Shown here piece after piece: positions 1 to 6,613 of a DNA stretch of 7,970 nt (its first letter is position 1; each line of letters starts with the position of its first letter). Made by a program: the position numbers and the translations under genes. The notes beneath the pieces are model-generated. The model was not told where the DNA came from. It saw only the letters and a list, made by a program, of their open reading frames with translations, and made no database searches. Source of the stretch: JBBTCX01 sp038043045 (GTDB lineage Bacteria > Planctomycetota > Phycisphaerae > UBA1845); NCBI GenBank assembly GCA_038043045.1, contig JBBTCX010000152.1, forward strand, positions 1-7,970. Reading direction: 5' to 3'.

Positions 1-3
1 GGC

Positions 4-675
4 CTATTCGAGGAATACGGATATAACGCTACACAATAAAGGGAAATGCTCTAATCTGAGGTTCACGAAATTCTCCACGCTGGTCAGGGTTCCCAGCGTC
101 TCCTCGCCCGATCGATACTCGTCCTTTGCAGTGAGAATGGCCGTCGCCCGATCATTCTTCGGCCTCTCGTTGCTCGTCGGCGTGATCTGCCCGGAAGCGA
201 CCATCGACGGTAGCATGTCGATGAAATCCTCCGCGCTCTTGATCGCATCTTCTCTTGCTGCAAAGACCAAATCCTTGAGGTACTTTTCTTTGCGTTCGTC
301 CTTGCATCCGATCTTGTTCTCGGTTCGCGCCTTGGCGAGCAAAGTTTCAAACTTCGTTTGCTTGTGTTGCTGTTCTAACACGGACACTTTTGCCGTCAGC
401 GATGCCACTTCCGTCGCGGGGCGAAGCTCTTTGAGTTTGCTTCGCACCGTGTTTTCGTTGGTGGTATCCGTGGGAAGATCAAGAAATGCACACACCAGTT
501 TCAGCGTCTCCGCAGCGCCCTCATTGGCCTCGATTCGTTTCTCCGCCGCCGTGAGAATGGTGAGCGCGTCCGCTCCCTTGTCCGCCCCGCACTTGCCCGC
601 CAGATGAAGGAGTTTTTCCTCCATGCTTGCGCTCTGTGTGGGGTCTTTGAGTACCGCGGTCATCAAATCACCCAT
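4..675 (-). CDS. Putative internal in-frame scaffold protein (Mu gpZ analogue)
   Basis: A second in-frame start inside the gpI gene, at the ATG at 675, would give a 223-residue protein identical to the gpI C-terminal part, starting MGDLMTAVLK. It lies just past the protease domain. AAGGAG (complement of 685-690) is 9 bases upstream, a better ribosome binding site than that of gpI itself. In phage Mu the scaffold Z is produced from an internal start within gene I, so the layout agrees with family knowledge. The predicted product is charged, alpha-helical and partly coiled-coil, suitable for an internal scaffold that is later digested by the gpI protease. Separate expression is inferred and not shown by the sequence alone. 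Confidence 0.6.
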   Translation of the reverse strand: MGDLMTAVLKDPTQSASMEEKLLHLAGKCGADKGADALTILTAAEKRIEANEGAAETLKLVCAFLDLPTDTTNENTVRSKLKELRPATEVASLTAKVSVLEQQHKQTKFETLLAKARTENKIGCKDERKEKYLKDLVFAAREDAIKSAEDFIDMLPSMVASGQITPTSNERPKNDRATAILTAKDEYRSGEETLGTLTSVENFVNLRLEHFPLLCSVISVFLE

Positions 676-1173
676 GTTGCTGATCTCCTTCGCCGCGAGG
701 CGATCGGGGTCATAAAAGGTCGCAGGTCGGTTGACAACGCCAACACTTCTTAACTCGACGACCTTTCCGTCCTTCTTACGTGCCGAAAATTCCGGGGAAA
801 GATACCGATACTCGTCCGCGAGAATCAGTTCTTTCGCCCGTTGGGTCCATTTCACCCTCGCATACAAACCGTCATTGCGTTTGACGAAAAGGCTTCCCGG
901 CTCAATCCATCCCGCCGCCGGCGCCAGACCGTCAGGCCGATTGTTCTGTCCGTCGACGCTCTGATGTTCGTAGTCGATATGGAGCGCTCTTTTGCGAAGG
1001 CTAAAGTTCTTCATGACCATCTCAGACGCTTCGTCGTCGAACACATAGCTCGCGTGGCCCGCATCCACCTTGCCCCACTGGAAAATTCGAATCTCCGGCA
1101 GCGGTTGATTCGCCGAATCCTTTAACGATTCCAAGTCCCTGCTTTTCAGCGTGACCAGTTCAAGACTGTTCAT
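4..1173 (-). CDS. Mu gpI-like capsid assembly protease with C-terminal scaffold region
   Basis: Probable prohead maturation protease that cleaves scaffold and capsid proteins during head assembly, of the Mu-like prophage I protein family. From the ATG at 1173 it has 389 residues, close to Mu gpI. Family motifs are IDYEH (about residues 66-70), APAAGWI (84-90), GLYARVKWT (102-110), EYRYLSPEF (121-129) and SVGVVNRPA (143-151). The His of DYEH (70) and Ser of YLSPEF (126) are likely catalytic residues by analogy with herpesvirus-fold assembly proteases; that is inference. The C-terminal half is charged and helical, with a coiled-coil-like stretch around residues 255-285, as expected for scaffold. 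An in-frame ATG at 1188 would add five residues, but AGAGG lies 7 bases before 1173, so I prefer 1173. The start overlaps the end of the gpF gene by 14 bases. The last 20 or so residues are hydrophobic, AT-richer and unlike the rest. Confidence 0.9.
   Translation of the reverse strand: MNSLELVTLKSRDLESLKDSANQPLPEIRIFQWGKVDAGHASYVFDDEASEMVMKNFSLRKRALHIDYEHQSVDGQNNRPDGLAPAAGWIEPGSLFVKRNDGLYARVKWTQRAKELILADEYRYLSPEFSARKKDGKVVELRSVGVVNRPATFYDPDRLAAKEISNMGDLMTAVLKDPTQSASMEEKLLHLAGKCGADKGADALTILTAAEKRIEANEGAAETLKLVCAFLDLPTDTTNENTVRSKLKELRPATEVASLTAKVSVLEQQHKQTKFETLLAKARTENKIGCKDERKEKYLKDLVFAAREDAIKSAEDFIDMLPSMVASGQITPTSNERPKNDRATAILTAKDEYRSGEETLGTLTSVENFVNLRLEHFPLLCSVISVFLE
685..690 (-). promoter_or_regulatory. 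Internal Shine-Dalgarno sequence within the gpI gene
   Basis: AAGGAG on the minus strand, 9 bases before the in-frame ATG at 675. It lies inside codons for the KEIS stretch after the protease domain. It decides the proposed scaffold start. Confidence 0.55.
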
Positions 1174-1927
1174 TGGCTTGCCTCTCATAGTCCCGTTTCA
1201 GTTGTTGCAAATCCGCATCCAGGGACGGCCCGAAAAAACTCGTGTCGAACGGATCGCGGCGAAACGCGAAATCGGGGTTCGGCTGAATCCCCGGCACGGC
1301 ATGCCCCGATACGGTCACTTGCGTCTGTACATAGCTCAGGTCGCGGACCTCGATTCCCCGATCCAGCACCTGCCCCGGAGTCAGTGCCACCTTGGTGCAC
1401 CGGCATCCGTACTCCCACGGCGGATCGTATTGATTCCAAAACGGATCGTCCGCCCGGAAGACCAGCCCGTGCAATGCCGCGTGGGTAGCCCGCACGTTGT
1501 TCACCCCGGCCACTCCGTTTCCCACCGTCAGGTATTTCCAATACGGAAATTGCTCCAACACCTCCGGGTCGCGCAGCACCTCGTTTCGAGCTTGAGAATA
1601 CGCGGTCATGGTGTTCTGCCGGAACATGGCCTGTAGCCTGTGCGGCGCTGGCGCTTCCAGTTTTTCGGCGTCGAACAGCAGCAGCAGTTGCCGCTGCACT
1701 TTGCCGTAGTCGGTTCCCTCGCGGATGCCCCGGCGTACCAGGTTTCGCGCCCGCTGAACGAGGGTCAGTTTGTCCACCCCCGCGATGCGAAAGGCCCGCG
1801 CTCGATTGAGGTTCGAAAGCCGTTCGAAGGCTTCCGAGGTGAGCGGCGTTTTCCGGGCAAAGTGCCTCGCCGCTTCCTCGAAGCTCTTCGGGGTGAAGTC
1901 TTCTCGGGTTAACAGGCTGACCGTCAT
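1160..1927 (-). CDS. Mu gpF-like minor head protein / head morphogenesis protein
   Basis: Phage Mu protein F-like family, a minor head component associated with the portal vertex and needed for head assembly. The 255-residue product carries the family signature: RATHAALHG (residues 146-154), DPFW (161-164), PPWEYGCRC (169-177) and then KVALT. The preceding helix with MFRQNTMTAYSQAR (101-114) is also typical. The two cysteines around Arg (175, 177) with His149 look like a metal or structural site; that is inference. Mu gp30 is considerably longer, so this is a compact version with a short N-terminal helical region and a short tail. The ATG at 1927 is preceded by GAGAGG at 7 bases. It follows the 95-residue gene by 16 bases and overlaps the gpI start. 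No gpG-like gene follows it, unlike Mu. Confidence 0.92.
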   Translation of the reverse strand: MTVSLLTREDFTPKSFEEAARHFARKTPLTSEAFERLSNLNRARAFRIAGVDKLTLVQRARNLVRRGIREGTDYGKVQRQLLLLFDAEKLEAPAPHRLQAMFRQNTMTAYSQARNEVLRDPEVLEQFPYWKYLTVGNGVAGVNNVRATHAALHGLVFRADDPFWNQYDPPWEYGCRCTKVALTPGQVLDRGIEVRDLSYVQTQVTVSGHAVPGIQPNPDFAFRRDPFDTSFFGPSLDADLQQLKRDYERQANEQS

Positions 1928-1943
1928 TCATTCGCCTCTCCCG

Positions 1944-2231
1944 CTACGAACCCTTTTTTCTTCTCACCGGTTGTGCCGCCGTATTGCCGATCAGGGCCGA
2001 TTGGGCCATCGCTTCCGCGAGCACCTTCGCCGTTTTCGTTTCGTCCATTCGCCGGGGCAGGCCGCGATCCTCCACCGCGTTAAAAAGCTCCTGCCAGTTC
2101 GTGGCACTCTTCACCGCGTCATGTCCGGGTTGCATCACCCCTTTGCGATATTCCTGCCGAACCACTCGCGCCGCCCGCAGCGAGAATTCGTCCAGGGCCT
2201 CAATCGCCTGCTTGTTGGTTTCCAAGGCCAT
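1944..2231 (-). CDS. Small helical protein, possibly a detached portal C-terminal domain
   Basis: A 95-residue, charged, mostly helical protein with a basic end (PVRRKKGS). Its ATG overlaps the portal stop codon as TAATG, implying translational coupling. I do not recognise it by a named domain. The pattern of its middle and end (NWQELFNAVEDRG, then MDETKTAKVLAEAMAQSALIGN) resembles the C-terminal helical segment of Mu gp29-type portals, where a short helix-rich stretch ends in an LA-x-AL-x-A-x-L-x-G motif. The location directly behind a portal that ends in an acidic tail supports a split. It ends at TAG, just after an A-AAA-AAG heptamer whose phase would allow a -1 shift; the shifted frame ends in an ATGA overlap with gpF. 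Function as part of the portal or head vertex is inference. Confidence 0.75.
   Translation of the reverse strand: MALETNKQAIEALDEFSLRAARVVRQEYRKGVMQPGHDAVKSATNWQELFNAVEDRGLPRRMDETKTAKVLAEAMAQSALIGNTAAQPVRRKKGS
1953..1959 (-). other. Candidate -1 slippery heptamer A-AAA-AAG
   Basis: The minus strand reads AGA AAA AAG GGT near the end of the 95-residue gene, so the last A of AGA plus AAA AAG forms a slippery heptamer in the phase used for -1 slippage. After slippage the frame adds GFVAGEANE and stops at TGA (1924-1926), overlapping the gpF ATG as ATGA. No obvious strong stimulatory hairpin follows, so efficiency is uncertain. Confidence 0.3.
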
Positions 2232-3625
2232 TACTCGTCGTCCTCTTGGTCATCCTTGGTGTCGTCTTTCGGCACTTCCTCTTCCTCCAGCGGCGGTTCG
2301 CCCTCTTGATCCTCGAACCCCCCGCGTTTTCGCAAAACGTCCGCCCCGTCCGCCGGTCGCGGAATGCCCAGGGCGTTGTAGGCATAGTCCCGATCCACCT
2401 CGAGTCCAAGGATATGGACGGTGCTGTTGATGAGCCGCGCCTGGGCCTCACGGTCCACCACTTCGGGTACGTGCCGCTCAAACGTCGGCAACGGCACGTC
2501 GTCGCGCCCGAAGGAAAACCGGCACATGGGCCCGATGATCTGTCTCCGCACCATGCGACTCTCGCGCCGAATATCGTCCTTGAGCAGGTCCTCGCGCACC
2601 GCATTCTGCACAGACCCGGCGGCGTGCGTCCCCGTGGCGTTGGCGGTGTCGACCATCAGGTGCGCGCCGAGAAACGCGATCGATTGTTTCTTCTCGCACC
2701 ATTCAATAAGGGATTGGTGCGGGGCGGCCCCCGAAAACGAGGCCTCTTTGAGTTCAAACTCCACCGCCTGCGAAAACAGGGCGTAGCCCGCGCTGCCCAT
2801 CCGCTGCAGCATGGCCAAGGCTTCCTTTTTTTCATCTTCCTTGGCGCTGGGCTGGTACCGCGCGAACCGCAGCGGTATTCCAAAAAGTTGCACGAAGAGC
2901 GCCCACTCCGAGATCGCGTAGTGCTTGATCACGTGCAGTTGGGCAACGGCCCGAGACAACGACTTTTCGAATGGAAATCCCGTGCGGTTGTGCGGTGAAT
3001 AAACAACGAACTTTCCAGCGGGGAGCAACACCCCCGTGCGGGTCTCGTCGACCATCATCCGCACGTCGGTCGTTTGTCCATCGGTGGTCAGCCGCCACGA
3101 CGGCACCGCCACGATGCGCTTCAGTTCATTTTCTTCCCATACCAGTTCCACGACCGCCAGATTAGGCCCGATGGCATTGCTTAAGTGCTCCAGGGATTCG
3201 TCGAAACTCTCCAGGTTCGAAAGCGATTCACGAACGAAATCCGCCGCTTTATCGGCCAGGATTTTGTCGGGGTGATCTTCCTGTTCTTCTGCCGCGCTGG
3301 TGATTCGCCACTCGAGCCCGGTGAGCGCCTGTCGGCGGGTGGAGGCCACGGACAGGAGGTGCGCGTCCTTCTCCTCCATCTCCTCGAACGCTTCGAGGAC
3401 CATGCACAGTTGTCCGCTGTCGCCTCCGCGCAGGAGATTTTTCAGCGTGTCGGGCTTTAGTTTCTCGGTGTAGTAACTTCGAGACGTATCCATCCACCGG
3501 CTGGCCTGGAAGACCTGCCCCTCCGGCGCTTGCGTCGTCGACCTGGACGGAGCGGTTTCTTTCAGTGCCACTTTCATGTCACCCCGTGGCGTCGTCGCTC
3601 GTTTTTTCCGCCCCTTCGTCGCCAT
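2231..3625 (-). CDS. DUF935 portal protein (Mu gp29-like)
   Basis: Portal subunit: forms the ring at the capsid vertex through which terminase pumps DNA and to which neck and tail attach. It has 464 residues. Family features in order are a helical stretch with EMEEKDAHLLSVASTRRQAL and then GLEWRI (82-108), the core segment PFEKSLSRAV through AISEWALFVQLFGIPLRFARY (218-257), then IEWCEKKQSIAFLGAHLMVDTANATG (307-332) and the long helix VQNAVREDLLKDDIRRESRMVRRQI (339-363). The C terminus (from about 438) is a very acidic disordered tail rich in Glu and Asp, ending EDDE. Mu gp29 is around 510 residues; here the last helical part may be encoded by the next gene. The start at 3625 is 3 bases after the large terminase stop. 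The N terminus is basic and disordered (KGRKKR). Confidence 0.95.
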   Translation of the reverse strand: MATKGRKKRATTPRGDMKVALKETAPSRSTTQAPEGQVFQASRWMDTSRSYYTEKLKPDTLKNLLRGGDSGQLCMVLEAFEEMEEKDAHLLSVASTRRQALTGLEWRITSAAEEQEDHPDKILADKAADFVRESLSNLESFDESLEHLSNAIGPNLAVVELVWEENELKRIVAVPSWRLTTDGQTTDVRMMVDETRTGVLLPAGKFVVYSPHNRTGFPFEKSLSRAVAQLHVIKHYAISEWALFVQLFGIPLRFARYQPSAKEDEKKEALAMLQRMGSAGYALFSQAVEFELKEASFSGAAPHQSLIEWCEKKQSIAFLGAHLMVDTANATGTHAAGSVQNAVREDLLKDDIRRESRMVRRQIIGPMCRFSFGRDDVPLPTFERHVPEVVDREAQARLINSTVHILGLEVDRDYAYNALGIPRPADGADVLRKRGGFEDQEGEPPLEEEEVPKDDTKDDQEDDE

Positions 3626-3628
3626 CGC

Positions 3629-4996
3629 CTAGAAATCTCCCCATCCGTCGTTGACCAGCGGATCGCCGAAGATTCCCTCGATTTTCGGCGGCGGGTCGCT
3701 CGCCGCGTGACAGGCCAGGGCACAAGCCCAGAACCGGTCCGCGTGGCTTCCGCCCTCCACCGGCGCGAACAAGCGAATATTCCCAGCTGTGGTGACTGTT
3801 TTCAGAACGCTGTGCAGATCGTTTCGAATGATCTCGCATGGCGGAATGCGAATGATTCTGTCGTCGAAACGTACCCGCATTCGCCCCGCCGCCGTATCCT
3901 TGAACTTAGGAGTGAAAGTGCAAGCTTCTACTGCCCAGTCGCCGAACTTCTTCACCGCGCCCTCGGCCATGTCCATGCCCAGTCCGGTCGCGTCGATCGC
4001 GCATCGATGCATGTTTCGCATCGACAAAATCGGCCATAAGACGGCGCGCTGATCGTCAAACGATTTCCCCTGTAGTTCGATCAAGCCCCGGCTGATGAGC
4101 ATCGAGCCGATCGATTCGAACGCCCAGATGACCGTGAAGTTTTTCGTTCGGGCCACGTCCACGCCGACGTAAAAAGAATTTGTGCACCGACTGAGCGCTT
4201 CCACGTCCAGTTCGCGGGGAAGTTTCTCATCTTCGCACGGAAGTATCAGGTCGTACGGCAGGAAGGCAAACGCCTCATCGATGTACTTACAGCCGTATTC
4301 TTGGTCCCACAAATCGGAATCGCCAATGCCCTGGCGAAGAGCCTCGGCGTCCAGGTCGTGGCCGTCGGCGATCGCGTCATAAATCGTCTGTACGTCGTGG
4401 GTGAAGAGTTTGTTCGATTCCAGGGTATAGAAAGTGTTGTTCTTTCCCTTCGGAGTGGACCACACGTCCAACTCTCCGTCGTTGCGTGTGACGATGGGGA
4501 AAACCGCCGCCCAGATTTCGCGGTGGTCTTTGTGAATCGCAAACTCATCGAGAGTCACGTCGCCGGTGTATCCCCGCGCCGTATCAGGATTGGACGACAA
4601 CCCGATAAACCGAATTCCTCCCAAGGATTCCGGCAGGGTGATCTCCATCACCTTGTAGGTCATTCCATCCAGCGGATTGGGGTGGTCGCTCTCCGTGGCC
4701 TCGAAGATCAGATTCATCGCTTTGAGGTGCGTTTTCACTTTGCCCATCAGTTCGCGGCTTTGCGCCGCCGAAGCCGACATCAGGATTTGATTACGCTTTC
4801 GACGCAGGCCCCGCACGATCCGTCGAAACGCGGCCGTGGTACTTTTGCCCGTCTGTCGAGACCATCGAAAATGGTTGAAACGAGATTCCTTGTTGATCGC
4901 CGCCTTTTGGCGCGGCTTGAAAAAATCGATCGCCCCCGGGGCAATAGCCGGGTTCGTCGATTTCTTCCTTAAGCTTTTCACCGCCGTCGCCATCAT
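3629..4996 (-). CDS. Terminase large subunit (Mu gp28-like)
   Basis: ATP-driven packaging motor and nuclease that cuts and loads phage DNA; 455 residues, normal for the Mu-type family. The ATPase domain has the Walker A-like WSRQTGKST (residues 45-53, Lys51), Walker B VTLDEFA (147-153, Asp150-Glu151) and a coupling motif VWSTP (178-182). The RNase H-like nuclease domain has three acidic residues in the expected places: Asp280 in YVGVDVARTKN, Asp335 in AIDATGLGMDMAEG and Asp420 in HADRFWACALA. All catalytic motifs look intact. The start ATG at 4996 overlaps the small-terminase stop as ATGA, with AAGG 7 bases upstream; a second ATG directly follows at 4993. The protein acts with the preceding gene product and the portal. 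Confidence 0.97.
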   Translation of the reverse strand: MMATAVKSLRKKSTNPAIAPGAIDFFKPRQKAAINKESRFNHFRWSRQTGKSTTAAFRRIVRGLRRKRNQILMSASAAQSRELMGKVKTHLKAMNLIFEATESDHPNPLDGMTYKVMEITLPESLGGIRFIGLSSNPDTARGYTGDVTLDEFAIHKDHREIWAAVFPIVTRNDGELDVWSTPKGKNNTFYTLESNKLFTHDVQTIYDAIADGHDLDAEALRQGIGDSDLWDQEYGCKYIDEAFAFLPYDLILPCEDEKLPRELDVEALSRCTNSFYVGVDVARTKNFTVIWAFESIGSMLISRGLIELQGKSFDDQRAVLWPILSMRNMHRCAIDATGLGMDMAEGAVKKFGDWAVEACTFTPKFKDTAAGRMRVRFDDRIIRIPPCEIIRNDLHSVLKTVTTAGNIRLFAPVEGGSHADRFWACALACHAASDPPPKIEGIFGDPLVNDGWGDF

Positions 4997-5511
4997 CCCT
5001 CAACCTTGCTCTTGATTCCGTAGCTATCCAAAATCCGGGCCAGGGCCTCCTTGGGGTCGATGCCCGTCGCCTGACCCACTTCCGCCTCCGCCCGTTTCTG
5101 TTCCGCCTCTTCGTCTCCCCGCATGCTCGAGGTCACCGTCTTGGCAAACTCGGTCATCATCTGCATGGCCCGCATCTGGGTCGCGGGCGGCACATCCGGC
5201 GACACCGCGTATTCCGCCGCCAGCTTCAGGGCGTGTTGCAGTTCCGGCCCGATCGAAACCGCCGCCGACAACAGCGAGTCCTTAAACGCCGCGAACTTCA
5301 TCAGCCGCCGTCGCGGAGCGAATTTGTTCGCGTGCCGGCGCAGGCTGCGCTGCAGGCTCTCCGGCAGGGCCAATTCGCGCAAAATCTCCGGCGCTTCCCA
5401 GCCGTCGTAGAGCAGGTCATTGAGCCGTACCCATTGTTCGTCGCTCAGCCCGTTCGCCCACCGCGGGACCGAATCAATTCGGCTCTGTTCCTGCTCGTGG
5501 TCCATCGTCAT
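4993..5511 (-). CDS. Putative terminase small subunit (Mu gp27 position, DUF3486-like)
   Basis: Likely the DNA-recognition subunit that delivers the phage end to the large terminase. It has 172 residues, the usual size for the Mu gp27 group. Near the N terminus, RIDSVPRW and then a helix-turn-helix-like stretch (LNDLLYDGWEAPEILREL through LQRSLRRHANKF, about 30-64) match the general build of that family. The middle (70-130) is helical and the end is charged (EEAEQKRAEAEV), probably for oligomerisation. No motif is diagnostic by itself; the call rests on position directly before the large terminase, size and HTH-like pattern. The ATG at 5511 directly follows the previous stop (TAGATG) with GGAG 6 bases upstream. 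An in-frame ATG at 5505 is a possible alternative. Confidence 0.75.
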   Translation of the reverse strand: MTMDHEQEQSRIDSVPRWANGLSDEQWVRLNDLLYDGWEAPEILRELALPESLQRSLRRHANKFAPRRRLMKFAAFKDSLLSAAVSIGPELQHALKLAAEYAVSPDVPPATQMRAMQMMTEFAKTVTSSMRGDEEAEQKRAEAEVGQATGIDPKEALARILDSYGIKSKVEG

Positions 5512-5805
5512 CTACGGCTCCAGCGCCGGGTCCACGACAATCTTGTCCAAACGTTCCATGCCCGCCGCGGTGATTCGGTAGTTGCGATCTTTCCAGTTTT
5601 GGTTCGGCTCCCGGTTGGTCCACACCACGTAGCCCTTGTCGATGAGGTACGAAAGGTCCACCTTGAGGTGATGCTCCTCGATGTCAGCGACTGACACTTG
5701 TAAGCTGCGCAGGTTAATATCGGAAGGGTAAAACAATCGCAAAGACCGCAGGATTTCCTTCCGGGCCCGTTTGATCAGCATCGCATTGGCGATCTCTTCG
5801 TTCAC
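5512..5805 (-). CDS. Small winged-helix protein in the Mu gp26 position
   Basis: A 97-residue protein starting at a GTG (5805) with AGGGAG 7 bases upstream. It forms a 4-base GTGA overlap with the preceding gene. The pattern is that of a winged helix-turn-helix: helix 1 RARKEILRSL (13-22), a long helix EEHHLKVDLSYLIDKGYV (43-60), a wing with NQNWKDRNYRIT (68-79), and the closing AAGMERLDKI (80-89). The YLIDKGYV...YRITAAGMERL layout is common to MarR/PadR-like and phage wHTH domains. It sits where Mu gp26 lies, in the cluster just before the terminase genes. It could bind phage DNA near the packaging site or be a regulator; the sequence does not decide. Start choice is well supported because the frame upstream of GTG has no protein-like character. 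Confidence 0.8.
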   Translation of the reverse strand: MNEEIANAMLIKRARKEILRSLRLFYPSDINLRSLQVSVADIEEHHLKVDLSYLIDKGYVVWTNREPNQNWKDRNYRITAAGMERLDKIVVDPALEP

Positions 5806-6134
5806 GTTGGGGCTCCCTGTTTTCGGGCCATCACTTCCGCCAGACGGTTGACCGCTCCGGTCATGCCGTAGTTGGCGTCCAGTTTTCCGTCGATCTTCGC
5901 AATCGCCTCGCTCACCCGATCCAGCCGTTCCGAGCTCCGAAGCACTTCCCGGGCCCAGTCCACTCGATCCACTTTGTCTTTCTCGAGGCTGGTCAACCGA
6001 GCGTCCTGCCGCCTCTGTTCGTCCCCGATCTTGGCCACTCCTTGCTGGATGGGCAGGATCAAAAACCGTGCTCCGGTCAGGGCCACGGCGAGGATCGAGA
6101 CCAGCGCCGCGTAATCTCCGATGCTCAAGGTCAC
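5802..6134 (-). CDS. Single-membrane-segment coiled-coil protein (Mu gp25-like, DUF2730-type)
   Basis: A 110-residue protein starting at GTG (6134), with GGAGGG 7 bases upstream and a 4-base GTGA overlap with the preceding gene. Residues about 5-29 (IGDYAALVSILAVALTGARFLIL) form one membrane helix. The rest (33-105) is charged with heptad-like spacing (ARLTSLEKDKVDRV, SERLDRVSEAIAKIDGKL), suggesting a coiled coil on one side of the membrane. Size, topology and position two genes before the small terminase match Mu gp25 and the DUF2730 group, whose role is not known. A spanin-like lysis role is an alternative since lysis genes lie nearby in Mu, but no lipobox or embedded Rz1 is visible. Confidence 0.75.
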   Translation of the reverse strand: MTLSIGDYAALVSILAVALTGARFLILPIQQGVAKIGDEQRRQDARLTSLEKDKVDRVDWAREVLRSSERLDRVSEAIAKIDGKLDANYGMTGAVNRLAEVMARKQGAPT

Positions 6135-6613
6135 GCCGTTTCCCTCCACCGCGCCCGAAACACGCAGTCCGTTTTTTCGCCCATCTGCGGGGCATCCACC
6201 CGCATCCGAATCGGGGCCAGAGTTCGTTTGAATTCTTCGATGAACGCTTGGAGCATCCGTTCCCACCGCTTGGGAATCCACGTCGCAAACCAACTTCCCC
6301 GCCCCGCTTCGCCCGATGCGTTTCCGCACAAGTGCAAGGCTTTTTCCAGAAACTTCAGAGCTTCCTCTCGGTCGCCTTTGTCGTGAGTTTCGATCATCTC
6401 TCGGAGCCTAACGATGCGGTCCGCCTGCGTGGGAAACCGTTTCACCATCAACCCGTTCGCCGCTATTTCTCCGCGACTCCGCAGAGCCATCACCCATTCG
6501 GTCAGCGCCCTCAGTGTGGCGATCGCCGCCGGCGAGCCGGGTTGTTGGGCTTGTTCGCCGCCTGTCTCGCCCCCTCTCCGGCGTGTGGGTGGGATGGTTT
6601 TCGACTTATTCAA
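6131..6613 (-). CDS. Hypothetical phage protein, 160 residues
   Basis: Not recognised. The best start is TTG at 6613, which overlaps the preceding stop as TTGAATAA and so may rely on translational coupling; I see no strong Shine-Dalgarno sequence. Residues 1-27 are polar and likely disordered. From about 30 to 135 the protein is helical: IATLRALTEWVMALRSR (31-47), QADRIVRLREMIETHD (63-78), REEALKFLEKALHL (82-95), then WFATWIPKRWERMLQAFIEEFKRTL (108-132). It ends in a short Arg-rich stretch. There is no membrane segment or signal peptide. It lies between two small genes of the same operon, in the region where Mu has lysis and accessory genes. Frame openness, overlap at both ends and protein-like composition support it being real. 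Confidence 0.65.
   Translation of the reverse strand: MNKSKTIPPTRRRGGETGGEQAQQPGSPAAIATLRALTEWVMALRSRGEIAANGLMVKRFPTQADRIVRLREMIETHDKGDREEALKFLEKALHLCGNASGEAGRGSWFATWIPKRWERMLQAFIEEFKRTLAPIRMRVDAPQMGEKTDCVFRARWRETA

Noticed and set aside
131..607. Plus-strand frames opposite gpI, the portal and the terminase (also 2246-2998 and 4301-4972)
   Set aside because: They are antisense shadows of well-supported genes, a common effect in GC-rich coding DNA.
1185..1931. Long minus-strand frame overlapping gpF
   Set aside because: Its product is Gly/Arg/Pro-rich without motifs, while the gpF frame over the same bases has the full family signature.
5806..6288. Long upstream extension of the 97-residue winged-helix gene
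   Set aside because: The extension reads as Arg/Gly/Ser-rich noise over two better genes; the GTG at 5805 has a good Shine-Dalgarno sequence and a GTGA overlap.
6135..6329. Upstream extension of the 110-residue membrane protein
   Set aside because: It overlaps the 160-residue gene in another frame; GTG at 6134 has GGAGGG upstream and makes a GTGA overlap.
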